From contig JABHWQ010000407.1 in the NCBI GenBank assembly GCA_018657655.1, positions 1 to 8,310 of the forward strand: 8,310 nucleotides of DNA. Direction: 5' to 3'. The DNA is from Chloroflexota bacterium (GTDB taxonomy: Bacteria; Chloroflexota; Dehalococcoidia; SZUA-161; SpSt-899). The number at the start of each line of letters is the position of its first letter. The stretch's first letter is position 1. A program made the position numbers and the translations under genes. Positions 1 to 5,511 of the stretch are shown here, in pieces. The notes below the pieces were generated by a model. The model ran no database searches. It was not told the DNA's origin and saw only the letters and a program-made list of their open reading frames with translations.

Positions 1-116
1 AAAGATTCAAGTAAGAATAATATGTTTATTGCATTTTTAACTTTTGGTGAAGGTTGGCATAACAACCATCATCATTTTCCAGGTTCAGCCAACCAGGGTT
101 TCTACTGGTACGAGAT
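1..116 (+). pseudogene. C-terminal fragment of a fatty-acid (delta-9 type) desaturase
   Basis: The frame is open from base 1 and encodes a stretch with the third histidine box of membrane acyl desaturases: LTFGEGWHNNHHHFPGSA (HNNHH is the di-iron ligand motif), preceded by a S-K-N-N segment and followed by QGFYWYE, both typical of that family around this box. Seen directly: codons here are AT-rich at the third position (TTT, ATT, GCA, TTA, ACT), unlike the GC-richer CoA-transferase that follows. The homology ends at about base 116, where a run of nine G begins. The rest of the desaturase (earlier His boxes and membrane helices) would lie upstream of the window, and its normal C-terminus is missing. 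No functional desaturase can be made from this part alone. The identification of the motif is firm; whether the truncation is biological or an assembly join cannot be told. Confidence 0.8.
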
Positions 117-1215
117 GGGGGGGGGATATTTAGGGTCAAACCTCAGCAAGAGAGACATCACACTGGATTTAAACCAAGACGCCGGGAAGCGGATATTTGA
201 ACGGCTGGTGACTACCGCCGACGTTCTTATTGAGAACTTTACCCCTCGCGTAATGAGCAACTTTGGCTTTGGTCCCGACCGACTGCGAGAGATCAATCCC
301 AATCTCATCATCCTGCGAATGCCTGGATTTGGACTCGATGGTCCCTGGAAGGATTTCGTGGGATGGGCTTCGGCCTTCGAGGAAGCCATCGGCATATCAT
401 GGCTGACAGGTCACCCGGATGGAACTCCACTCAGCCTGGGAGGACCGGCCGATCCGAGTAGTTCCATGCATGCTCTGGTGGCGCTTCAGGCAGCGCTGGA
501 ACATCGCGAGCGCACCGGCGAAGCACAGGTTGTTGAGGTGGCTCAGGTTGAGGCCCTGGCCTGTATGACCGCCGAACAGGTGATCGCCTATTCGGTTACG
601 GGCAAAGTGATGAACAGGATTGGCAATCGATCCCAAACTATGGCTCCACAGGGAGTATACAAATGCAGGGACGAAAGGTGGCTGGCCCTTTCAGTGCGGA
701 ACGATTCGGATTGGGAAAGGCTGACGAAGGTACTTGGCTCTCCGGCCTGGGCTATGCAGCCTGAAATGTCGACCCTGAGTGGCCGGCAACAGCATCACGA
801 TGAGATTGATTCCAGAATTGGCGAATGGGCAAGCCGACTGACAGCGAATGAGGCAGTGGAGCGGATTCGAGCCCAAAACATCCCGGTGGGCACAACCCTT
901 CAGTCCGCTGACATGTACAGCGATCCTCAGTTGGTGGATCACAAGTTTTTCCAGGAACTACCCAGTAAAGTCGCGGGACCAAAGCGGTATCCCCGTTTTC
1001 CGATGCGGCAGAGGCCGGGCACCGAGGGAACTCATAGATTTGGACCGCCGACCCTTGGAGAACACAACACTGAAATCCTGAGCACGGAACTGGGCCTTTC
1101 AGACAAGGAAATGGAAGATTTGGCCCATAACGAAGTCATTGGCACGGTTCCCAAGGGGATCGAGTCGATTCAATGGGCTGGCACGTCCGGTAGTAGCGAG
1201 GAAGGTAACGACTGA
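22..1215 (+). CDS. Type III (CaiB/BaiF/Frc family) CoA-transferase, chimeric and N-terminally truncated
   Basis: Family III CoA-transferases move CoA between carboxylic acids through an aspartyl-CoA thioester. From about residue 33 the protein matches the family: SNLSKRDITLDL (39-50), ADVLIENFTPRVM (66-78), INPNLI, the MPGFGLDGP segment (100-108), and ADPSSSMHALVALQAALEH (143-161), where D144 aligns with the catalytic Asp of formyl-CoA transferase (Frc). The tail is typical (FGPPTLGEHNTEIL). The first 55-60 residues of a normal family member, which include the start of the Rossmann fold and the usual LAGP motif, are absent. In their place are residues 1-31 of desaturase origin, joined in frame at a G9 tract. 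The ATG at 22 is simply the first in the open frame and has no convincing Shine-Dalgarno, so translation from here is doubtful. It ends with TGA, 120 bp before the SDR gene. The partner substrate is unknown; the neighbours suggest acyl-CoA catabolism. The gene may be non-functional as it stands. Confidence 0.85.
   Translation: MFIAFLTFGEGWHNNHHHFPGSANQGFYWYEMGGGYLGSNLSKRDITLDLNQDAGKRIFERLVTTADVLIENFTPRVMSNFGFGPDRLREINPNLIILRMPGFGLDGPWKDFVGWASAFEEAIGISWLTGHPDGTPLSLGGPADPSSSMHALVALQAALEHRERTGEAQVVEVAQVEALACMTAEQVIAYSVTGKVMNRIGNRSQTMAPQGVYKCRDERWLALSVRNDSDWERLTKVLGSPAWAMQPEMSTLSGRQQHHDEIDSRIGEWASRLTANEAVERIRAQNIPVGTTLQSADMYSDPQLVDHKFFQELPSKVAGPKRYPRFPMRQRPGTEGTHRFGPPTLGEHNTEILSTELGLSDKEMEDLAHNEVIGTVPKGIESIQWAGTSGSSEEGND
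117..125 (+). repeat. Homopolymer run of nine G at the desaturase/CoA-transferase junction
   Basis: Nine consecutive G lie exactly at the switch from desaturase-like to CoA-transferase-like coding sequence, encoding part of M-G-G-G. A second run of the same length is found at 3366-3374. A tract like this could be a slippage or recombination point, or a place where an assembler joined unrelated reads. Confidence 0.9.
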
Positions 1216-1335
1216 ATCATCCGAAAGAAATAATTAGAAGGTATCAACTGCGGAAAAGTCCGATACGAACGAATTGTTAATCAGCACCATAGCGGGTTAA
1301 TAATCAAGTCTAACAACGCAAATAGAGGGGGTAAT

Positions 1336-2091
1336 ATGACAAATTTTGATGGCAAGGTGGCACTGGTCACCGGAGGTGGGGCCGGGATTGGCAGGGCCAC
1401 CGCATTGGCGTTCTCCCGATATGGGGCAAAAGTAGTCGTTGCTGACGTTGTACCGGAGGCGGGAGAAGAAACAGTTCATCTGATAGCTGAAGCAGGTGGT
1501 GACGCTGTCTTTGTGAAGTGTGACGTATCATCCGAGGAGGAAGTCGAGTCGATGATCAACAAAGCGGTCGAAACTTACGGTCGACTGGACTGCGCGGCAA
1601 ATAATGCTGGAATCAGCGGTGAGCGGCAGAGGACCATCGACTGCACCATTGAGAATTGGGAGATGGTTAACGGTATCAACCTGAAAGGCGTCTGGCTGTG
1701 CATGAAATACGAGATTCCTCAGATGCTCAAACAGGGGATCGGGGCCATAGTCAATACCTCATCCATGTGCGGCCTCGTGGGAGCGGGTACCCCTCCCTAC
1801 GTGGGAAGCAAGCACGGAGTCATCGGTCTCACCAAAAGTGCTGCTCTCGAGGTGGCCGGCGAAGGGGTTCGCGTGAATGCGGTATGTCCCGGCGTTATTC
1901 GCACGGCAATGGTGGATGCCGCGTTGAAATCTGCACCGGATGCCATGTCTCAATTGGCAGCTACTACGCCGATGGGCAGGTTTGGAGAGCCCGAGGAACT
2001 GGCAAACGTGATCGTATGGCTATGCAGCGATGAAGCATCCTATGTTACCGGAGTCTATCTTCCAGTCGATGGGGGATATGTAGCCCAATGA
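1336..2091 (+). CDS. Short-chain dehydrogenase/reductase (classical SDR)
   Basis: A 251-residue NAD(P)-dependent oxidoreductase of classical SDR length. All landmarks are visible: the cofactor loop TGGGAGIG (12-19); D37 at the end of the second strand, which favours NAD(H) over NADP(H); D63 followed by V; the NNAG motif (89-92); N115; S142; and the Y155-V-G-S-K159 catalytic pair, completing the Asn-Ser-Tyr-Lys tetrad. PG follows at 185-186, and the C-terminus ends in the usual VTGVYLPVDGGY. The start is set by a GAGGGGG Shine-Dalgarno at 1325-1331, four bases before the ATG. It is probably cytoplasmic, oxidising a hydroxyl or reducing a ketone on the substrate of this cluster; the specific substrate cannot be read from sequence. 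It stops at TGA, showing that TGA is a normal stop here, and is followed by a strong hairpin before the EthD gene. Confidence 0.95.
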   Translation: MTNFDGKVALVTGGGAGIGRATALAFSRYGAKVVVADVVPEAGEETVHLIAEAGGDAVFVKCDVSSEEEVESMINKAVETYGRLDCAANNAGISGERQRTIDCTIENWEMVNGINLKGVWLCMKYEIPQMLKQGIGAIVNTSSMCGLVGAGTPPYVGSKHGVIGLTKSAALEVAGEGVRVNAVCPGVIRTAMVDAALKSAPDAMSQLAATTPMGRFGEPEELANVIVWLCSDEASYVTGVYLPVDGGYVAQ

Positions 2092-2120
2092 TCGTTGACC
2101 CAGAATTCACTGACGCTTAT

Positions 2121-2154
2121 GGATTGCTCCTACCCGGGCAATCGGTAGGAATCC
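2121..2154 (+). other. Strong intercistronic stem-loop
   Basis: GGATT (2121-2125) and CCTACC (2129-2134) pair with GGTAGG (2144-2149) and AATCC (2150-2154). This gives 11 base pairs with a three-base GCT bulge and a nine-base loop. It lies between the SDR stop and the EthD ribosome-binding site. No T-run follows, so it is not a standard intrinsic terminator; an mRNA-processing or stability element between co-transcribed genes is more likely. Confidence 0.5.
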
Positions 2155-2175
2155 AACAAAATCCGGAGATTAACT

Positions 2176-2511
2176 ATGATCAAGACGATATCATTCCTCA
2201 AGCGGAAGCCCGGCATTTCCCGGGAAGAATTCATGCGACACTATGAAGAAGTACATGCGCCCCTTGGGATGAAGTATCTGACGGGACTCAAGGGGTATGC
2301 ACGCAATTACGTTCTCCCCACTCCGGGGCAGCCGGAACCCGATTTCGACTGCATCTCGGAGTTCTGGTATGAGGATACGACCGCCATTGAGCAGGTGCTC
2401 GATTTCCTGCAAACCGATGAGGCCAAAGTTCTCAATGATGACCATGATAGTTTCATGGACAGTAGTCGAATCGTGTACTTCAGGGTTGATGAGCGGGTTT
2501 CCGAACTCTAG
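2176..2511 (+). CDS. EthD family protein
   Basis: A 111-residue small protein of the EthD group within the dimeric alpha/beta-barrel (ferredoxin-like) superfamily. The N-terminal strand followed by LKRKPGISREEFMRHYEEVH (8-27) and H27-A-P-L is the family signature. A second strand region (YVL, then FDCISEFWYED) and a helix near LDFLQTDEA follow as expected. EthD proteins are found in degradation clusters for ethers, polyketide-like and terpenoid or steroid substrates, where the biochemical role is often undefined. The start is supported by CGGAG at 2164-2168, seven bases before the ATG. It lies downstream of the SDR in the same direction and is probably co-transcribed. The stop TAG at 2509-2511 falls inside the frame of a CoA-transferase remnant that starts at about 2493, so the two coding sequences overlap at the gene end. 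Confidence 0.88.
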   Translation: MIKTISFLKRKPGISREEFMRHYEEVHAPLGMKYLTGLKGYARNYVLPTPGQPEPDFDCISEFWYEDTTAIEQVLDFLQTDEAKVLNDDHDSFMDSSRIVYFRVDERVSEL

Positions 2512-2657
2512 AGCAGCACAACAACGATATTATAGGCAGGGAACTAGGGCTTTCAGATACTGAAATGGACGAACTCGCTAATAACGAGGTTATCGGCACC
2601 GTTCCCAAAGGGATCGAGTCAATTGAATGGAGTGGAACGTCTGGCAATCCCCGATAA
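2493..2657 (+). pseudogene. C-terminal remnant of a second type III CoA-transferase
   Basis: Reading from 2493 to the TAA at 2655-2657, the frame encodes a tail nearly identical to the end of the CoA-transferase at 22-1215: ELGLSDTEMDELANNEVIGT here versus ELGLSDKEMEDLAHNEVIGT there, then VPKGIESIEWSGTSG versus VPKGIESIQWAGTSG. The nucleotide differences are largely at third positions, so this is a diverged paralogue that was under protein-level selection, not a fresh duplication. Only about 50 of some 400 codons remain, with no start codon or ribosome-binding site of their own. The remnant starts within the last codons of the EthD gene. A deletion that removed the body of a second CoA-transferase between EthD and the SnoaL-like gene would explain the layout. 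Confidence 0.85.
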
Positions 2658-2682
2658 CTTGCACCCCAAAATGATCCAGCTT

Positions 2683-2697
2683 CAAAGTTAGACTTTG
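2683..2697 (+). repeat. Short perfect inverted repeat after the CoA-transferase remnant
   Basis: CAAAGT and ACTTTG are separated by TAG, 25 bases after the remnant's stop. The stem is AT-rich and no T-run follows, so it would be at best a weak terminator. Confidence 0.25.
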
Positions 2698-2797
2698 CCT
2701 AATTCAAATCCACGTCCGGAGGACAAAAAACTAAAACGTTCCGGGTACAACACACATCAATATATTGATTGTCAAATTGCAGATGGGAGAACGAGCG

Positions 2798-3247
2798 ATG
2801 AACTTAGATGTTTTGCTAGCAGAACGTGAAATTAACAGGCAGCTTGTAGGATTTGCGCGCGCGATGGACGAAAGGGATTGGAAATCTCTTGATGAAATCA
2901 CTACGGATGACATCATTTCTAGCTTTGGCCTAGGAGAAATTGAAGGTCGCTCGGCAATGGTTGATTTCATACGTCATTTTCTAGATGGGTGCGGTACAAC
3001 CCAACACATAATAGGAAATGTTTTAATCGATATTGACGGTGATACGGCCACCAGCAATTCTTACGTATCTGACATGCACGTAGGGAAAGACGAAAATGAA
3101 AACCTAAGTTTTCGAACGCTTGGGAATTACTATGATGAATGGAAGAGAATTAATGGTGTATGGCTGATGTCTCGTAGGGAAAAAGACAGTCGCGCTACCA
3201 TTGGCTCTATTGAGGCTTTGGGGGTAAAGCCAAAGTCCAAGGACTAG
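2798..3247 (+). CDS. SnoaL_4 / NTF2-like domain protein (bile-acid 7-alpha-dehydratase-like fold)
   Basis: A 149-residue cone-fold (alpha+beta barrel) protein. The family includes dehydratases, isomerases and ring hydroxylase small subunits. The N-terminal helix AEREINRQLVGFARAMDERDWKSLDEI is typical (A8 to I34), followed by a G-R-SAMVDFI helix, TTQHIIGN (67-74), and the strand pair FRTLGNYYDEWKR / GVWLMSRRE. Aligned by eye with BaiE, whose catalytic residues are Tyr30, Asp35 and His83, it keeps D24 and H70 but has F19 in place of the Tyr. A dehydratase or isomerase role is therefore possible but not shown. The start was chosen at ATG 2798 because GGGAG (2785-2789) sits eight bases upstream; the frame could be opened at TTG 2765 but without such support. 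It follows the CoA-transferase remnant and is likely the last gene of the catabolic cluster. Its codons are more AT-rich than those of the SDR and EthD genes. Confidence 0.8.
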   Translation: MNLDVLLAEREINRQLVGFARAMDERDWKSLDEITTDDIISSFGLGEIEGRSAMVDFIRHFLDGCGTTQHIIGNVLIDIDGDTATSNSYVSDMHVGKDENENLSFRTLGNYYDEWKRINGVWLMSRREKDSRATIGSIEALGVKPKSKD

Positions 3248-3365
3248 ATTGTTGGAGCCCTCCGCAATCGCAATTTAACAACTCTTTTATCATAACGTCT
3301 CAACTACGACTGCAGTGGGCGGCTTTTCTTGGGCTTAGAGCCGCATCCGCAATGGATCAGGATCC

Positions 3366-3374
3366 GGGGGGGGG
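3366..3374 (+). repeat. Second homopolymer run of nine G
   Basis: Nine G lie in the 232-bp gap between the SnoaL-like gene and the 346-residue ORF, the same length as the run at 117-125. The gap also contains a possible hairpin (GCGGCT 3319-3324 with AGCCGC 3339-3344, 14-base loop). No gene is recognisable in the gap on either strand. Confidence 0.85.
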
Positions 3375-3479
3375 TAGGTCAAATTCTCACGGTTGTACTG
3401 CCATCCATTTTGAGAAGCCCGTCTGTTAGGGAAGTACCACCATCCGGATCAGGTCAGAGTTCATACGAGGAGATGGACA

Positions 3480-4520
3480 ATGCGGTTTCTCCATAATGCC
3501 AAAATCGATAGTACCCAACTTCGACAATGTTTGCACTATCTTGACGAATTCTGCCAAGTTGCAGCTTTCCAAGCTAAAGAAGCTGACTTGTACAATGAAG
3601 TACTTGTCAAATATGGCAACTCCGTGACAGACGATTCAAACGCTGCCGCCGAGACGCGAAGGGCCACCGATCGCTTGGCACAAGCCGCAAGGAAAGCCCT
3701 CGGGCGCCACGAAGACATAGATAACGTCCCAACGCCAGCATCCTCAATGCACCATGCTTGGTGGGCTACATTAAGGGCCTATTTGGCGTGGGCCTCCGAC
3801 AACAACAAGTCCATCACAGATGGTAGGCGCGGTATTGTAACAGAAACAGCATATACCGATAAGCTCATGAAAGAATACCAGAAGGCCTGGATAAAAGCTG
3901 AGAAAGAAGAGAAGAGATTTATTAAACATCTAAGAATCAATACCGATGATGTCTCGATAATAATCACCCGCGCCAAGAATGCTGTATCCGCGGAGAAATG
4001 GGAACCAGCATCAATTTCTGTGGATCCATCACCTACAGAAACGTCATTGCCGTTGTCGGGGACGGGTCATGAAGGAATACAGGCTAGTCATGAATTATCC
4101 ATGTCTGTGACGACTGATCTACCAGCAAGTGTCAAGAAAAGATACAACATCGAAGATGTGAAATGGCTCACCGATTTTATGCGCCTATATGATCAGACCA
4201 AGCTCAATGATATCACCAGGCTCGATTCAGATAATATGCCGGTCGATTGTATCGCTACTCTTGATGGGGCGACCATATTGCCCCCAATACTGAAGGCTGT
4301 GGAGAGTTTACCTCGACCAATAAACAAACAACTCCGTTCGCTGATGAAAGCGTTTCAGGACACTCTATGTGCTGCTATCATAGCCAGTGAAGACGTGAGG
4401 GAGTTGGCAGAGTGTCAGTCGAATCGGATTCCGGCTGCCAGTATCGCGTTTGATCTGACCTGTGCTGCTGATATGACTGAACATTTGATCCAGAAGCTGG
4501 GAAAGGTGATCGGTGAATAG
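3480..4520 (+). CDS. Hypothetical protein, 346 residues, helical two-part protein
   Basis: I do not recognise this protein. It looks like a genuine gene: a GAGGAG Shine-Dalgarno (3467-3472) lies seven bases before the ATG, the frame is long, and codon use is balanced. The N-terminal part (about 1-172) reads as a series of helices, with a tryptophan-containing patch HHAWWATLRAYLAW (91-104) and a charged, coiled-coil-like helix KLMKEYQKAWIKAEKEEKRF (128-147). A Ser/Thr/Pro-rich linker follows at about 176-216. A second helical part (about 218-346) begins KKRYNIEDVKWLTDFMRLYD. No signal peptide, membrane segment, metal site or nucleotide-binding motif is visible, so it is probably cytoplasmic. 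It stands alone, next to an IS remnant and away from the catabolic genes, which suggests accessory or island DNA. No function can be assigned. Confidence 0.7.
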   Translation: MRFLHNAKIDSTQLRQCLHYLDEFCQVAAFQAKEADLYNEVLVKYGNSVTDDSNAAAETRRATDRLAQAARKALGRHEDIDNVPTPASSMHHAWWATLRAYLAWASDNNKSITDGRRGIVTETAYTDKLMKEYQKAWIKAEKEEKRFIKHLRINTDDVSIIITRAKNAVSAEKWEPASISVDPSPTETSLPLSGTGHEGIQASHELSMSVTTDLPASVKKRYNIEDVKWLTDFMRLYDQTKLNDITRLDSDNMPVDCIATLDGATILPPILKAVESLPRPINKQLRSLMKAFQDTLCAAIIASEDVRELAECQSNRIPAASIAFDLTCAADMTEHLIQKLGKVIGE

Positions 4521-4547
4521 TGTGGAGAGAATCTGTTCCTGATATCT

Positions 4548-4874
4548 GGCTTTGTTGCAAAATTCAGCCAAATGGAGCCGAAAGGTGTCACTGTCTCTCT
4601 TTTCAATCCTGTTTCATGCTACCGGGCACGTTTTGGGCATACCTGGCCCAGTCATAAGATTCATCGCTTTACAGCGAAGGCGCACTTCGACATTCTGACT
4701 ATCCAACTTTTTGATGCTCAGGGCTTCACCGAAGATACGCTTGAGTCGATAGATGCCAGTTTCTGATAAACTGCGACGATGATAACCACTCTCCCGTTTC
4801 CAGGCTTCGCGACCGATTTCTTGAATTCGTCTCAAGTTGTCATCCCGAGCATCCATGAGACCATTATTATGTAA
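4548..4874 (-). mobile_element. IS5-family insertion sequence remnant (3' end)
   Basis: The right end of an IS5-type element survives. It consists of the terminal sequence GGCTTTGTTGCAAAATTCAG (4548-4567), which resembles IS5-family terminal inverted repeats, then a short untranslated segment, then the C-terminal coding part of the transposase on the minus strand. The 5' two-thirds of the element and the other terminal repeat are missing, so it cannot move by itself. The frame is cut by a stop at about 4875, and sequence beyond that is AT-rich and unrelated. The left edge lies 28 bp after the stop of the 346-residue ORF. No target duplication can be judged because only one end remains. Confidence 0.75.
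4614..4856 (-). pseudogene. IS5-family DDE transposase, C-terminal fragment
   Basis: About 80 residues match the end of IS5-type transposases: RRIQEIGREAWKRESGYHRR followed by SLSETGIYRLKRIFGEAL. This is the conserved Y-(x2)-R-(x)-E region (YHRRSLSE) that carries the catalytic Glu of the DDE triad. It closes with the usual LRCKAMNLMTGPGMP tail. A full transposase of this group is about 300 residues, so the two catalytic Asp residues are missing. The ATG at 4856 is an internal Met, and the frame stays open only to about 4874 upstream. It is non-functional. Confidence 0.85.
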
Positions 4875-4963
4875 TACAGTTCATCGAAGTTCGTCTAGTT
4901 GATTGCCGGCTTAATAAATATCTCCTTTCAGATGTGGTGAGGGAAACTAGGCAATATGTTCGA

Positions 4964-4977
4964 TTTGATTTATCAAA
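4964..4977 (+). repeat. AT-rich inverted repeat upstream of the broken ORF
   Basis: TTTGAT and ATCAAA flank a central TT. It lies in the otherwise featureless AT-rich segment 4875-5012, 35 bases before the ATG at 5013. It could be an operator-like site, but AT-rich palindromes this short arise by chance. Confidence 0.25.
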
Positions 4978-5012
4978 AAAATAATATAGGGTCCCTTTCC
5001 CGGTAGAACATT

Positions 5013-5286
5013 ATGGCGACAAGAAATACGGAAAGAAAAATAAAAGAGATCTCTGATAGATTGTCAAGTGAGAGACTGGATGCCCTGACAACCTATCCGG
5101 AACTGAAGGAACAGGTATGACCTGATTGAAAACTACCCTGATCGTTTTTGTAATAAAACGGTTTCCGCACTGAATAAAAGGCTCAACGCCGGATACATTG
5201 CTGCCAGGAGATTGCAGTACCTGACGTACAGAGAAACCGCAAGGATCATGGCTTCAATTATTATCAACAATAACCAACGGCCATAG
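5013..5286 (+). pseudogene. Small ORF of unknown function, split by a +1 frameshift
   Basis: From ATG 5013 a 35-residue frame (MATRNTERKIKEISDRLSSE and on to ELKEQV) stops at TGA 5118-5120. Shifting one base forward at that point opens a continuing frame (DLIENYPDRFCNKTVSALNK and on to NNNQRP) that ends at TAG 5284-5286. Together they give about 90 charged, helix-rich residues that read as one protein, so a single-base deletion in a small gene is the simplest reading. The junction reads GTA-TGA-C, and TGA-C is the weak stop context used by prfB-type programmed +1 frameshifting. However, the slip from GTA to TAT would pair poorly, so a plain mutation is more likely. There is no clear Shine-Dalgarno. 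The family is not recognised. Confidence 0.4.
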
Positions 5287-5312
5287 CATGGATATCCCTA
5301 CGGTCAAATGGC

Positions 5313-5453
5313 ATGACCTATCTGAGGAAGATGGACTTTCTGACTTACCTGAAACGCGCTGGGAAACTGCATGCAGAAGCATCATTCGCTTACGGAATTC
5401 TTAGAGGTTGCCTCCGCCACGTGTGTGCTGGGGAAATATTTAATGGAAAATAA
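5313..5453 (+). pseudogene. Possible C-terminal fragment of an unknown protein
   Basis: A 46-codon frame (MTYLRKMDFLTYLKRAGKLH, then AEASFAYGILRGCLRHVCAG) reads like protein-coding sequence with varied but reasonable codons. It is open upstream to about 5283, overlapping the end of the preceding broken ORF in another frame. A competing frame from ATG 5288 to TAG 5402-5404 (MDIPTVKWHDLSEEDGLSDL) is equally plausible by eye. No ribosome-binding site or family is recognised for either. It is best regarded as decayed coding DNA in an AT-rich, gene-poor segment. Confidence 0.3.
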
Positions 5454-5511
5454 ATTTTTAGATGTTAGGTGATAAGGTTCAGGACATCGCGAACCCTCAA
5501 GGCTATTTTTG

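Noticed and set aside
1241..1266. Weak hairpin CGGA-AAAG-TCCG with outer GTAT/ATAC between the CoA-transferase and the SDR gene
   Set aside because: Only four contiguous pairs plus a bulged outer part and no T-run; not enough for a terminator or regulator call.
3248..3479. Open frames across the gap before the 346-residue gene, including a minus-strand reading ENLTYPPPGS and a forward reading through the G9 run
   Set aside because: No start with a ribosome-binding site, no recognisable family, and the run of Pro or Gly comes from the homopolymer.
4365..4606. Several minus-strand ORFs of 60-68 codons over the 3' end of the 346-residue gene and the IS end
   Set aside because: They overlap the better-supported forward gene and the non-coding IS terminus and show no family resemblance.
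5476..5495. GGTTC/GAACC inverted repeat with a downstream T-run near 5505-5510
   Set aside because: Five-pair stem with a ten-base loop, and the T-run is ten bases away; also tested as a tRNA T-arm, but the GGTTC is not followed by the expected loop and there is no acceptor stem.
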